Source: Clostridia bacterium (lineage in GTDB: Bacteria; Bacillota; Clostridia; Christensenellales; CAG-138). Taken from it: DNA of 64,000 bases. Shown here piece after piece: positions 54,861 to 62,048 of the stretch (position 1 is its first letter; every line of letters starts with the position of its first letter). Location: NCBI GenBank assembly GCA_017448545.1, contig JAFSLH010000005.1, forward strand, positions 116,627-180,626, read 5' to 3'. Both the position numbers and the translations under genes were made by a program. The notes below the pieces were generated by a model. That model had not been told where the DNA came from, did no database searches, and saw only the letters and a program-made list of their open reading frames with translations.

Positions 54861-56696
54861 ATGGCTTGTATTCATGTTCTGAAACCGCATATTGCCAATC
54901 AGATTGCCGCCGGCGAAGTCGTAGAACGGCCTTCGTCCGTCGTGAAAGAACTGGTTGAAAATTCCATTGACGCAGGTGCAACGGCGATTGATGTTGAAAT
55001 TGAGTCCGGCGGTATGCATATGATCCGCGTGACGGATAACGGAAGCGGTATTGCAAAAGACGACTGCCGCAGCGCTTTTCTGCGTCATGCGACGAGCAAG
55101 ATCAGTACGGCAGACGATCTCGAACGGCTTTCGACGCTCGGGTTCCGCGGCGAAGCGCTGGCGTCGATTGCGTCCGTCTCGCACGTTACAATGACTACGC
55201 GCGTCAAAGATGCGGAAACGGGAACGCGGCTCGTTTACGATAACGGCGCTATTGTCTCGGAAGAGGACGTCGCGTGCGTGTTCGGTACGACATTCACCGT
55301 CGAAGCGCTTTTCTCGGCCGTGCCTGCACGGTTGAAATTTTTGAAATCGCCGCGAACGGAAGCGGGATATATCGGCGACTACATGGCAAGAATGATTCTT
55401 GCCAGGCCCGATATTTCTTTCCGCTACCGCTCCGACGGGAAAACCGTTTACGAAACATACGGAGACGGCGATCTGTTCAATGCGCTTTACTGCGTTTACG
55501 GGAAAACAATCGCCGAAAAGGTTGTGCCGGTTGCGTACGACGACGGGTATTGCAGGATTGACGGGTTCATCGGCTTGCCGGAAATCTCGCGCTCGAACCG
55601 CGTTTACCAGACGCTGTTGCTCAACGGGCGGTATATCCGGTCGTTCCCGGCGTCTGCGTCCGTGTTGCAGGCATACGATACGCGCCTGATGATCGGCAGG
55701 TTCCCGTTCTTCGTTCTTGCGTTGACTGTTTCGCCGAGCGAATTTGACGTCAACGTGCATCCGACGAAGCTGGAAGTGCGGTTTGCTGATGAACAGCGGA
55801 TTTGCGGTGCGCTCAAATACGCCTGCAAGCAAGCGCTGTCCGGTTCTGCGCAGCATGTCGAATCGGCTTTGGAAGCATGCATTCCGAAAGACGTAAAGGA
55901 GCAGGAGAGGGAGGAGCGAGTGCCGGAACGGCCTGCTGTTTCACAATTCTCCGGCCTGCATCTCAATCCGTCCGCCAAAACGTCGTTCGCCATGCGGGAA
56001 ACGCCGTCGATGAATTCGTTCCGACAGATCGGCATGTCGGGTTCTGTACCGGTTTACCGCGTCGATTCGTCGCGCTCCGATCAGCCGGTCGATCGCTATT
56101 CGGACAACGAATCGTTGCTTTCCGACTGCCCGATCGACGTGATCGGCTGCGCGTTCAACGGCTACTGGATCGTCCAGCGGGACGAGAATCTGTACTTTGT
56201 CGATCAGCATGCGGCGCATGAACGAAAGCTGTTTGAGCAGCTTTCCAACCGCGAAATCTCCATCGCATCACAGCCGCTGTTGATTCCTTTCGAAATCCGG
56301 CTGACGCCCTCGGAGTCCGACCTGTTGCAGCGCAACCTGGACGAACTGATTTCTCTCGGCTTCCGGTTTGAAAACGTTTCGTCGCTGAACGTTTCCGTGC
56401 AAGCCGTTCCGGTGTTGAACGGAATTCAGCTGCGCGACGGATTCCTGCACGAGGTTCTTTCGATTCTGGCCGAAAACGGCGGCAACGTCGCCGATCAGCT
56501 TGTCAGGGAACGACTGATGCAAAGCTCCTGCAAGCATGCGATCAAAGCCGGCGAACCGATTACAAAGCAGGAAATCGAAGCGCTGCTGACGGAATACCTC
56601 AGCGGGGAAGCGCCGTTGACCTGTCCGCACGGACGGCCTGTGCTGATTCGCATCACAAAAACGGAACTGGAAAAGATGTTCCGCAGAATCGTATGA
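54861..56696 (+). CDS. mutL: DNA mismatch repair protein MutL
   Basis: 611 residues. The GHKL ATPase motifs are ELVENSIDAGA, VTDNGSGI, RHATSKI and LGFRGEALASI. A Pro/Ser-rich linker (about 335-425) leads to a C-terminal endonuclease domain with DQHAAHERKLFE (D448 to E459), ACKHAIKAG-like and CPHGRP motifs. These make it a nicking MutL, as expected in bacteria without MutH. The stop overlaps the miaA start (ATGA). Confidence 0.96.
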   Translation: MACIHVLKPHIANQIAAGEVVERPSSVVKELVENSIDAGATAIDVEIESGGMHMIRVTDNGSGIAKDDCRSAFLRHATSKISTADDLERLSTLGFRGEALASIASVSHVTMTTRVKDAETGTRLVYDNGAIVSEEDVACVFGTTFTVEALFSAVPARLKFLKSPRTEAGYIGDYMARMILARPDISFRYRSDGKTVYETYGDGDLFNALYCVYGKTIAEKVVPVAYDDGYCRIDGFIGLPEISRSNRVYQTLLLNGRYIRSFPASASVLQAYDTRLMIGRFPFFVLALTVSPSEFDVNVHPTKLEVRFADEQRICGALKYACKQALSGSAQHVESALEACIPKDVKEQEREERVPERPAVSQFSGLHLNPSAKTSFAMRETPSMNSFRQIGMSGSVPVYRVDSSRSDQPVDRYSDNESLLSDCPIDVIGCAFNGYWIVQRDENLYFVDQHAAHERKLFEQLSNREISIASQPLLIPFEIRLTPSESDLLQRNLDELISLGFRFENVSSLNVSVQAVPVLNGIQLRDGFLHEVLSILAENGGNVADQLVRERLMQSSCKHAIKAGEPITKQEIEALLTEYLSGEAPLTCPHGRPVLIRITKTELEKMFRRIV

Positions 56697-57643
56697 GCCG
56701 ATTGCCGACCGTCGTTTGCATTGTCGGCCCGACCGCCTGCCATAAAACTGAAACAGCGGTACAGCTCGCAAGGCGGGTAGGGGGAGAGATCGTTTCGGCG
56801 GATTCTGTCTCCGTCTATCGCGGACTTGACGTCGGATCGGCCAAACCCACTGTTGAAGAGCGTTCAGGCGTGCCGCATCACATGATCGACGTTGCGGATA
56901 TTGACGAAACGGACTTTACGGTCGCCCGGTTCCGGGAGGAAGCACGCGCTGCGATCGACGGCATTTTGTCCCGCAACAATCTGCCGATCGTCGTCGGCGG
57001 CAGCGGACTGTATTCGGATGCGATATTCTCCGATATGCGCTTCTCAGCGCCTTCAGATCCCGCTATACGCCGGGAACTCGAAGAAGATTATGCGAAGGAT
57101 GCAAACGCCGTTTTTGCGCGCTTGAGAAGCGTTGATCCGGTTACTGCCGATCGACTGCATCCGAACGATGCAAAGCGCGTGATTCGGGCGCTTGAGGTCT
57201 ACTGCGTCAGCGGAAAACCGTATTCCGCATGGAACGACGATTTTTGCAAGGTGCAGGAAGCGTCCTGCGGCTATACGGTGCTGCGATACGGTTTGACGAT
57301 GGACCGGAATGCGCTGTACGCACGCATCAATGCGCGCGTCGACCGGATGTTTGCTCGCGGCTTGCAGGAAGAAGCCTATGCGCTTTTTCAACGCGGTTAT
57401 ACGCCGGATCGGCATCCGGCCATGCAGGCGATCGGATATTCGCAATTATACGACGCCTATTTGCAGAGATGTACGGTAGATGAGGCCAGGGAAGCGATCA
57501 AGCTTGCGACCCGTCATTTTGCAAAACGGCAGCTGACATGGTTTCGGCGGAATCCGCAGACGGTCTGGTTCTCGTTTGACGAATATGATTCGGCGGATTC
57601 CTTGGTGAACGCACTGGAACAGGAGATTCGAAACCAATGGTAA
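56693..57643 (+). CDS. miaA: tRNA dimethylallyltransferase MiaA, with altered P-loop
   Basis: 316 residues. VSADSVSVYRGLDVGSAKPT, VGGSGLY, KRVIRALEVY and TRHFAKRQLTWFRR identify MiaA, which makes i6A37 in tRNAs reading UNN codons. The P-loop reads GPTACHKT (12-19): H17 replaces the glycine that precedes the Lys in the usual GPTASGKT. The codon (CAT) is clear. The rest is intact, so an active but divergent enzyme or altered phosphate binding is possible. It overlaps both neighbours. No hfq gene follows, unlike Bacillus. Confidence 0.92.
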   Translation: MSRLPTVVCIVGPTACHKTETAVQLARRVGGEIVSADSVSVYRGLDVGSAKPTVEERSGVPHHMIDVADIDETDFTVARFREEARAAIDGILSRNNLPIVVGGSGLYSDAIFSDMRFSAPSDPAIRRELEEDYAKDANAVFARLRSVDPVTADRLHPNDAKRVIRALEVYCVSGKPYSAWNDDFCKVQEASCGYTVLRYGLTMDRNALYARINARVDRMFARGLQEEAYALFQRGYTPDRHPAMQAIGYSQLYDAYLQRCTVDEAREAIKLATRHFAKRQLTWFRRNPQTVWFSFDEYDSADSLVNALEQEIRNQW

Positions 57644-58884
57644 ACTCCATTCAACAATTGATAGAAGAAACGGAAGCGTCCGTATCCGAGCAGTTTTGCA
57701 GGATCGACCGGATTGCGCTGCATTGTTCGCGCCGTGTATTAGGCGCGTTTCAATCGCAGGGCGTCGGTGCGCGTCATTTTGCTCCCACAGAAGGGTACGG
57801 TTACGATGATATCGGCCGCGATACGCTTGACCGCGTCTTTGCCGACAGCTTGCAGGTGGAAGACGCGCTTGTACGACCGCAGATTGCCAACGGCACGCAC
57901 GCGATCTTTCTGGCGCTTTGCGGCGTCCTGGAGGCAGGGGATACGATCCTTTCCGTGACCGATATGCCCTACGATACGCTGCAGACGGCAATTGGCTGCA
58001 ACGGTGATCTGCCGAACTCCCTGAAACGAATGGGCGTATCGCTGCTGACGATTCCGTTTCAGGACGGCAAGATTGATCTTCCCGCTGTTTTGGATCGGCT
58101 GCAGGCCGATGCGTCGATCCGTATGGTGTATGTGCAGCGTTCCCGCGGATATGCCTGGCGAAATTCGGTTTCCATCGCCGAAATGGAAGCGTGCTTCAAA
58201 ACCGTCCGTTCCGTGCGGAAAGACGTGATCATTTTTGTCGATAATTGCTACGGCGAGTTTGTGGAGGAAAACGAACCGACCGCCGTAGGCGCCGATCTGA
58301 TGGCGGGAAGTCTGATCAAAAACTGCGGCGGCGGCATTGCGCCGACCGGCGGATATATCGCGGGAAATCGGGATTTGATCGAGCAGATTTCTTTCCGGCA
58401 GACGACGCCCGGAAGCGGGCGGGAAGTCGGTTCCTACGCCGCTTCCTACCGTCCGTTTTATCAGGGGTTGTTTCTGGCGCCGCATACCGTAGCGCAGTGC
58501 ATGAAAAGCGCCGTGCTGTTTGCCGCGCTGTTTGAACGGCTCGGTTATGAATCGATGCCGTCGCCCAAGGCGCTCCGCAGCGATATCATTCAATCGGTTC
58601 GATTCGACACGAAAGACGAGTTGATCGCGTTTTGCCGCGCGGTGCAAAGCGCTGCTCCGATTGACAGCTATGTGGTTCCGGAACCGTGGGAAATGCCCGG
58701 CTATGCCGATCCGGTCATTATGGCGGCCGGTGCGTTTGTGCAGGGCGCAACGACCGAACTGAGCGCCGATGCGCCGATCCGCGAGCCGTATATCGGCTAC
58801 ATGCAGGGCGCGCTGACGTACGAACACGCTAGATTAGCAGCAGAAAAAATCATTGCCGCCCTTTGGGACGGCAGAGGAGTCTGA
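57637..58884 (+). CDS. YnbB-like PLP-dependent protein (methionine gamma-lyase family, 'aluminium resistance')
   Basis: 415 residues. It is a fold-type I PLP enzyme; the probable Schiff-base Lys is K228 in AGSLIKNCGGGIAP. FAPTEGYGYDDIGRDTLD, ANGTHAIFLAL, YVQRSRGYAWR and VDNCYGEFVE are characteristic of the YnbB group. The real reaction is not established for most members; the 'aluminium resistance' label is historical. It overlaps miaA by seven bases. The RBS AGGAG is eleven bases upstream. Confidence 0.88.
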   Translation: MVNSIQQLIEETEASVSEQFCRIDRIALHCSRRVLGAFQSQGVGARHFAPTEGYGYDDIGRDTLDRVFADSLQVEDALVRPQIANGTHAIFLALCGVLEAGDTILSVTDMPYDTLQTAIGCNGDLPNSLKRMGVSLLTIPFQDGKIDLPAVLDRLQADASIRMVYVQRSRGYAWRNSVSIAEMEACFKTVRSVRKDVIIFVDNCYGEFVEENEPTAVGADLMAGSLIKNCGGGIAPTGGYIAGNRDLIEQISFRQTTPGSGREVGSYAASYRPFYQGLFLAPHTVAQCMKSAVLFAALFERLGYESMPSPKALRSDIIQSVRFDTKDELIAFCRAVQSAAPIDSYVVPEPWEMPGYADPVIMAAGAFVQGATTELSADAPIREPYIGYMQGALTYEHARLAAEKIIAALWDGRGV

Positions 58885-58885
58885 C

Positions 58886-59065
58886 ATGAAAAACAAACCG
58901 AACGATCCCGAACTGCTTTTCGAAGAGAGCGGCGACGAAGACGATACCTGTGTCCTCGATCCGAACAAGGTTTGCGACAATTGCTTCCGCTGTCTCGAAT
59001 CGGAAGCGGACTATGCTACCGTGGAAATCGACGGAATCTATATGAACGGCGAACGGATTTACTGA
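58886..59065 (+). CDS. Small acidic protein with four cysteines, function unknown
   Basis: 59 residues from the ATG at 58886, six bases after GAGGAG. The first 21 residues are very acidic. C22, C30, C33 and C36 (VCDNCFRCL) could hold one zinc or a small Fe-S cluster. The tail IDGIYMNGERIY is neutral. It starts one base after the YnbB-like stop, so it is the end of the miaB operon. Its last seven bases overlap the end of the convergent recombinase gene. I do not recognise a characterised family. Confidence 0.7.
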   Translation: MKNKPNDPELLFEESGDEDDTCVLDPNKVCDNCFRCLESEADYATVEIDGIYMNGERIY

Positions 59066-60144
59066 TCCGTCGGAGGATCGTCCCGCAGCTTGACATACCT
59101 GGCGGCGGTGCGTTTCCGATCCTCGTCTATTGCGGCATAGTGCTTGCGGGTCGTGTTTACGTCTTTATGTCCGAGAACGTCCGCAACGAGATAGATATCG
59201 CCGCTTTCCTGATACAGAATCGTCCCATAAGTGCTGCGCAGCTTATGGGGCGTTATTTTTTTCAGCGGCGTCGAGATCTTTGCGTACTTGCCGACAAGCT
59301 GTTCGACGGCGCGTGTCGTAATCCGCTTCCGCTGCAGCGAAAGGAAAAACGCGTCCTTGTGACCTTCCGCAGGCGTGACCTCCAGCCGTTCTGCGCGATA
59401 GCGGAGGAGCGCCTCCCGCACTTCCGGACCGAAGGAAAGCCGATCCTGATTTCCGCCTTTGCGTGTTACAACGAATTGATCCCGTTCAAAGTCGACGTCC
59501 TTGAGATTGATGCCGACAAGCTCGGAAATACGGATTCCGGTTCCGAGGAACAGCGTCAGAATCGCTGCGTCCCGCACGGCGGTGCGATCGTGAAACCGCT
59601 TTTGCGTCTCCGAAAGGCCATAGCCCTGTTCGACCGTATCCAACAAATCCGCAACTTCGTTTACATCCAAACGAATGATCGCCTTTTCGTGCAGTTTCGG
59701 CGTATCAACCAGGGAAGCAACGTTGTTGTCAATCAGCCCGTGTTTGAAATAATACTTGAAGAACGCGCGGATTGCGGAGAGTTTTCGGGCTTTGGCGCGC
59801 TCATGGTTCGTCCGAACGACCTCCATTGCGCCGTTTTGCTCGGTCTCTGTCTCTTGCCGGTATACCGACACATATTCGAGATACATCTCGATATGAAGCG
59901 TTTCCACACGATTCAGGTCGGAAAGGGTGAGGGACTTCATGTCTCTGCCGGCAAACGCTTCAATCTCACCGGAAACGAGATATCGGAAGAAATTGCGAAT
60001 ATCGACTGCGTAACCGTATCGCGTCTGATTGCCGGTCGTTGTTTCGGCCGCACGAAAATACATGCGGCAAAATTCCGGCAATTCCAGCAGAATTGCACGC
60101 AGCCGCTGCGTATAGTCCTGTTGCTTTTGCTCGTGATAATCCAT
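59059..60144 (-). CDS. XerS-like tyrosine recombinase
   Basis: 361 residues from the ATG at 60144 (AGGAG five bases upstream); an in-frame ATG 45 bases earlier has no RBS. All catalytic residues are present: R205 (GTGIRISEL), K229 (TRKGG), H300 and R303 (TPHKLR), H326 (LGH) and Y336 (KHY). XerC/XerD are about 300 residues; this length and the N-terminal pattern (RLRAILLELPEFCRMYF, then a helical arm-binding domain) resemble the single-recombinase XerS/XerH type that resolves chromosome dimers alone. Those recombinases often sit beside their own dif site. A perfect inverted repeat lies 81 bases upstream. An integrase role cannot be excluded, but there is no mobile-element context. Confidence 0.8.
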   Translation of the reverse strand: MDYHEQKQQDYTQRLRAILLELPEFCRMYFRAAETTTGNQTRYGYAVDIRNFFRYLVSGEIEAFAGRDMKSLTLSDLNRVETLHIEMYLEYVSVYRQETETEQNGAMEVVRTNHERAKARKLSAIRAFFKYYFKHGLIDNNVASLVDTPKLHEKAIIRLDVNEVADLLDTVEQGYGLSETQKRFHDRTAVRDAAILTLFLGTGIRISELVGINLKDVDFERDQFVVTRKGGNQDRLSFGPEVREALLRYRAERLEVTPAEGHKDAFFLSLQRKRITTRAVEQLVGKYAKISTPLKKITPHKLRSTYGTILYQESGDIYLVADVLGHKDVNTTRKHYAAIDEDRKRTAARYVKLRDDPPTDQ

Positions 60145-60214
60145 AAGCGCTCCTGAAAAATGATTTGAGCTATGCCGGAGGAGGGTCAAAAATCAGGCTT
60201 CTCCGCGCACGTTC

Positions 60215-60243
60215 ATTCTACTATAACTATTCGTTAAACGCAA
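60215..60243 (-). promoter_or_regulatory. Predicted promoter of the XerS-like gene
   Basis: Read on minus: TTGCGT, 17 bases, TAGAAT, with a predicted start about 65 bases before the ATG. The -35 and most of the spacer lie inside the inverted repeat at 60225-60258. Confidence 0.6.
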
Positions 60244-60258
60244 GTTTAACGAATAGTT
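60225..60258. repeat. Perfect inverted repeat at the XerS-like gene promoter
   Basis: AACTATTCGTTAAAC, a GCAA centre, GTTTAACGAATAGTT: 15-base perfect arms. It can also be read as 11-base arms (CTATTCGTTAA/TTAACGAATAG) around an 8-base centre, the geometry of Xer core sites. AT-rich and without a T-run, so a terminator is unlikely. Either a repressor operator or a dif-like site. Confidence 0.9.
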
Positions 60259-60639
60259 GTTAACCAAAAGTTCAAAAGAAAGGCTGTTTGCGGTCATTTC
60301 ATCAACAAATGTGTTTTTAATCCGATACGTGCGCTTTGTTAATTGACTCTTAACCGGTTATCAATTCCGTTGTATGCCATTCTTATGTTTGCATCTATTA
60401 TGCGTTATGCATTGATGATTGGATGAGAATGAATCAGCTGCTGTGAATCACAATCCATATTAAGATGCGATACTGGACCGGAATCCGATTTATCTTTTGA
60501 TCGTATCGTCAGATCTGCCTGACACGCCCTGTTTATTTCGAACTGTTTATCAATTGCCGGATCGAGCCTCCGCTCCTGTTCCCGTGAAATGCAGTCGGAT
60601 TTCTTGCCGCGTCAAATAATTAACTTTGTGTAATAAATA
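60259..60639. other. Gene-free stretch between rnhA and the XerS-like gene
   Basis: About 380 bases, visibly more AT-rich than its surroundings, with frequent stops in all frames and no credible RBS-start pair. It contains a ten-base palindrome (TAACCGGTTA, 60351-60360), two copies of TTATCAATT (60359 and 60547) and two copies of TGAATCA 14 bases apart (60430 and 60444). I see no RNA gene, terminator or DnaA-box cluster. Confidence 0.6.
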
Positions 60640-61095
60640 TTATTCCGTTTGATTGGCAGAAATTCTGGCTTTGATGGCGGCTCGTGCAAGCTCGTCGCAG
60701 CGATTGTTTTCCACGTTATCGGCATGTCCCTTTACTTTATGAAATTCAACGGATTGGATCGCGCACAGACTGATCAACGTTTCCCAAAGGTCGCGGTTTT
60801 CCACGTCTTTCCCTGCAGCGGTTTTCCAATTGTTTTTCTGCCATTTTTTCAGCCATTTCTGTTCAAATGCGTTGCAAAGATAAGCGCTGTCCGTATACAG
60901 TTCGACAATGCACGGCCGTTTCAAAAGACGCAGCGCTTCGATGGCTGCGGTTAGTTCCATGCGGTTGTTCGTCGTCATCGGTTCCGCGCCGGACGCTTCT
61001 TTTCGATATTGCCGATACAGCAAAACGCAGCCCCAACCACCCGGTCCCGGGTTGCCGGAGCATGCGCCGTCTGTGTAAATCGTAACTTTATCCAT
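60640..61095 (-). CDS. rnhA: Ribonuclease HI
   Basis: 151 residues. The active-site residues are D9 (YTDGACSGNPG), E47 (NNRMELTA), D69 (YTDSAYL), H124 (KVKGHADN) and D134 (NRCDELA), matching the classic E. coli set. The basic handle region is present (WLKKWQKNNWKTAAGK). It degrades RNA in RNA-DNA hybrids of several ribonucleotides, complementing rnhB at 4190. The start overlaps the SPOR-domain gene by eight bases. Confidence 0.97.
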   Translation of the reverse strand: MDKVTIYTDGACSGNPGPGGWGCVLLYRQYRKEASGAEPMTTNNRMELTAAIEALRLLKRPCIVELYTDSAYLCNAFEQKWLKKWQKNNWKTAAGKDVENRDLWETLISLCAIQSVEFHKVKGHADNVENNRCDELARAAIKARISANQTE

Positions 61096-61987
61096 TGAGA
61101 TCTGTTCCTTCGAAAAACTTCGTATATGCGAGGATCGTTTCGAGCTGCAAATGCTTCAACGATCCCGCATAGAAATCCTCCGTTATCGTATCATATCCGA
61201 TCAAATATGTCGAGATCGATTTTTGGTATTCACGGAGCGTCTTTTCGATTCCATCGCTGTCATTCGAATCGACAACCTGCCATTCTTCGAGCGCTTTCTC
61301 AATCTCCTGCAACAGCGAAGCGAGTTCATTTCGCACTTCCTGTTTGTCCGCTTCGCCTTTGTCATAGCGCAGCGTCAATTCCGACATCGCGTTCGGCACG
61401 CGCTCCAGTACGGAAACGAGCCGCCGGAACAATGCTACGCCTTCTTCGGCGCCCTCCACGGAAATATGCAGCACTTTTGCTTCGGTGATATACGCTTCGC
61501 TTACGAATCCGTCCCGTCGTATCTGTGCCTGTACCGACTGCAGACTGTTCGCGTCCGTATAAGCGGCTGCAAACAGCCGATATGCGCCGTTGTTTTCATA
61601 CACATATCCCCCGCCGCCCATTGACTGCAGTTCGTTGGAAACGAGCAAGGCGTCGGATTCCGCATCATAACTGCCCATTTGCAGGATGAAGAACGGCTGC
61701 GCCGTAACCGTCAGTACGTCTTTTACGGCGGGCGTTTCGGTCGGCGATGCGGACGGATCTGCCGTTGTGTCCGCCATGGTTTCTACGGCGGCCGGAGACG
61801 GCGAAGCCTCTGCCCCCAATTCCTGCACACGCTCTACAGCCCAATCCTTGATCCTTGTTCCAATCGGCGACAGCGCCAAAGCAACCGCGCCGGCAACCGC
61901 CAAAAATAGCACCAGAAACGGAGCAATCGAACCGCGGGAACGTTTTTCGTAGGGATAAGCACGACGACGTCTTTGATATGAACTCAT
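61088..61987 (-). CDS. SPOR-domain membrane protein
   Basis: 299 residues. A short Arg/Tyr-rich cytoplasmic tail (RRRRAYPYEKR) is followed by one membrane helix (about 20-42), a Ser/Pro/Thr-rich linker (about 60-90) and a SPOR-like domain (about 95-170, FILQMGSYDAESDALLVSNEL and YRLFAAAYTDANSLQSVQAQI). A helical C-terminal part (about 180-299) of unknown role ends it. SPOR domains bind denuded glycan at division or sporulation septa. The RBS AGGAGGGAG is strong. The gene begins 61 bases after the sensor kinase. Confidence 0.82.
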   Translation of the reverse strand: MSSYQRRRRAYPYEKRSRGSIAPFLVLFLAVAGAVALALSPIGTRIKDWAVERVQELGAEASPSPAAVETMADTTADPSASPTETPAVKDVLTVTAQPFFILQMGSYDAESDALLVSNELQSMGGGGYVYENNGAYRLFAAAYTDANSLQSVQAQIRRDGFVSEAYITEAKVLHISVEGAEEGVALFRRLVSVLERVPNAMSELTLRYDKGEADKQEVRNELASLLQEIEKALEEWQVVDSNDSDGIEKTLREYQKSISTYLIGYDTITEDFYAGSLKHLQLETILAYTKFFEGTDLNG

Positions 61988-62048
61988 AAAGAATCTCCCT
62001 CCTGACGGTATACTCTATGAAGGGAGACAAGCATTTATACCGCGTGCT

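Noticed and set aside
59059..60144. The recombinase as an integrase of a mobile element
   Set aside because: No attachment-site tRNA, excisionase, phage or conjugation gene is nearby, and all flanking genes are core genes in compact order. The length and N terminus fit XerS-like proteins better, although integrase ancestry is not excluded.
60225..60258. Reading the inverted repeat as a Rho-independent terminator or an SOS (LexA) box
   Set aside because: The stem is AT-rich with no T-run and sits upstream of a gene inside promoter elements. It lacks the GAAC-N4-GTTC core of the Gram-positive SOS box.
60540..60630. A minus-strand frame ending GNRSGGSIRQLINSSK that faintly resembles the end of a small acid-soluble spore protein
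   Set aside because: There is no start codon or RBS, it is only about 28 codons, and the spacing within the GG motif does not match the family. Chance is more likely than a gene remnant.
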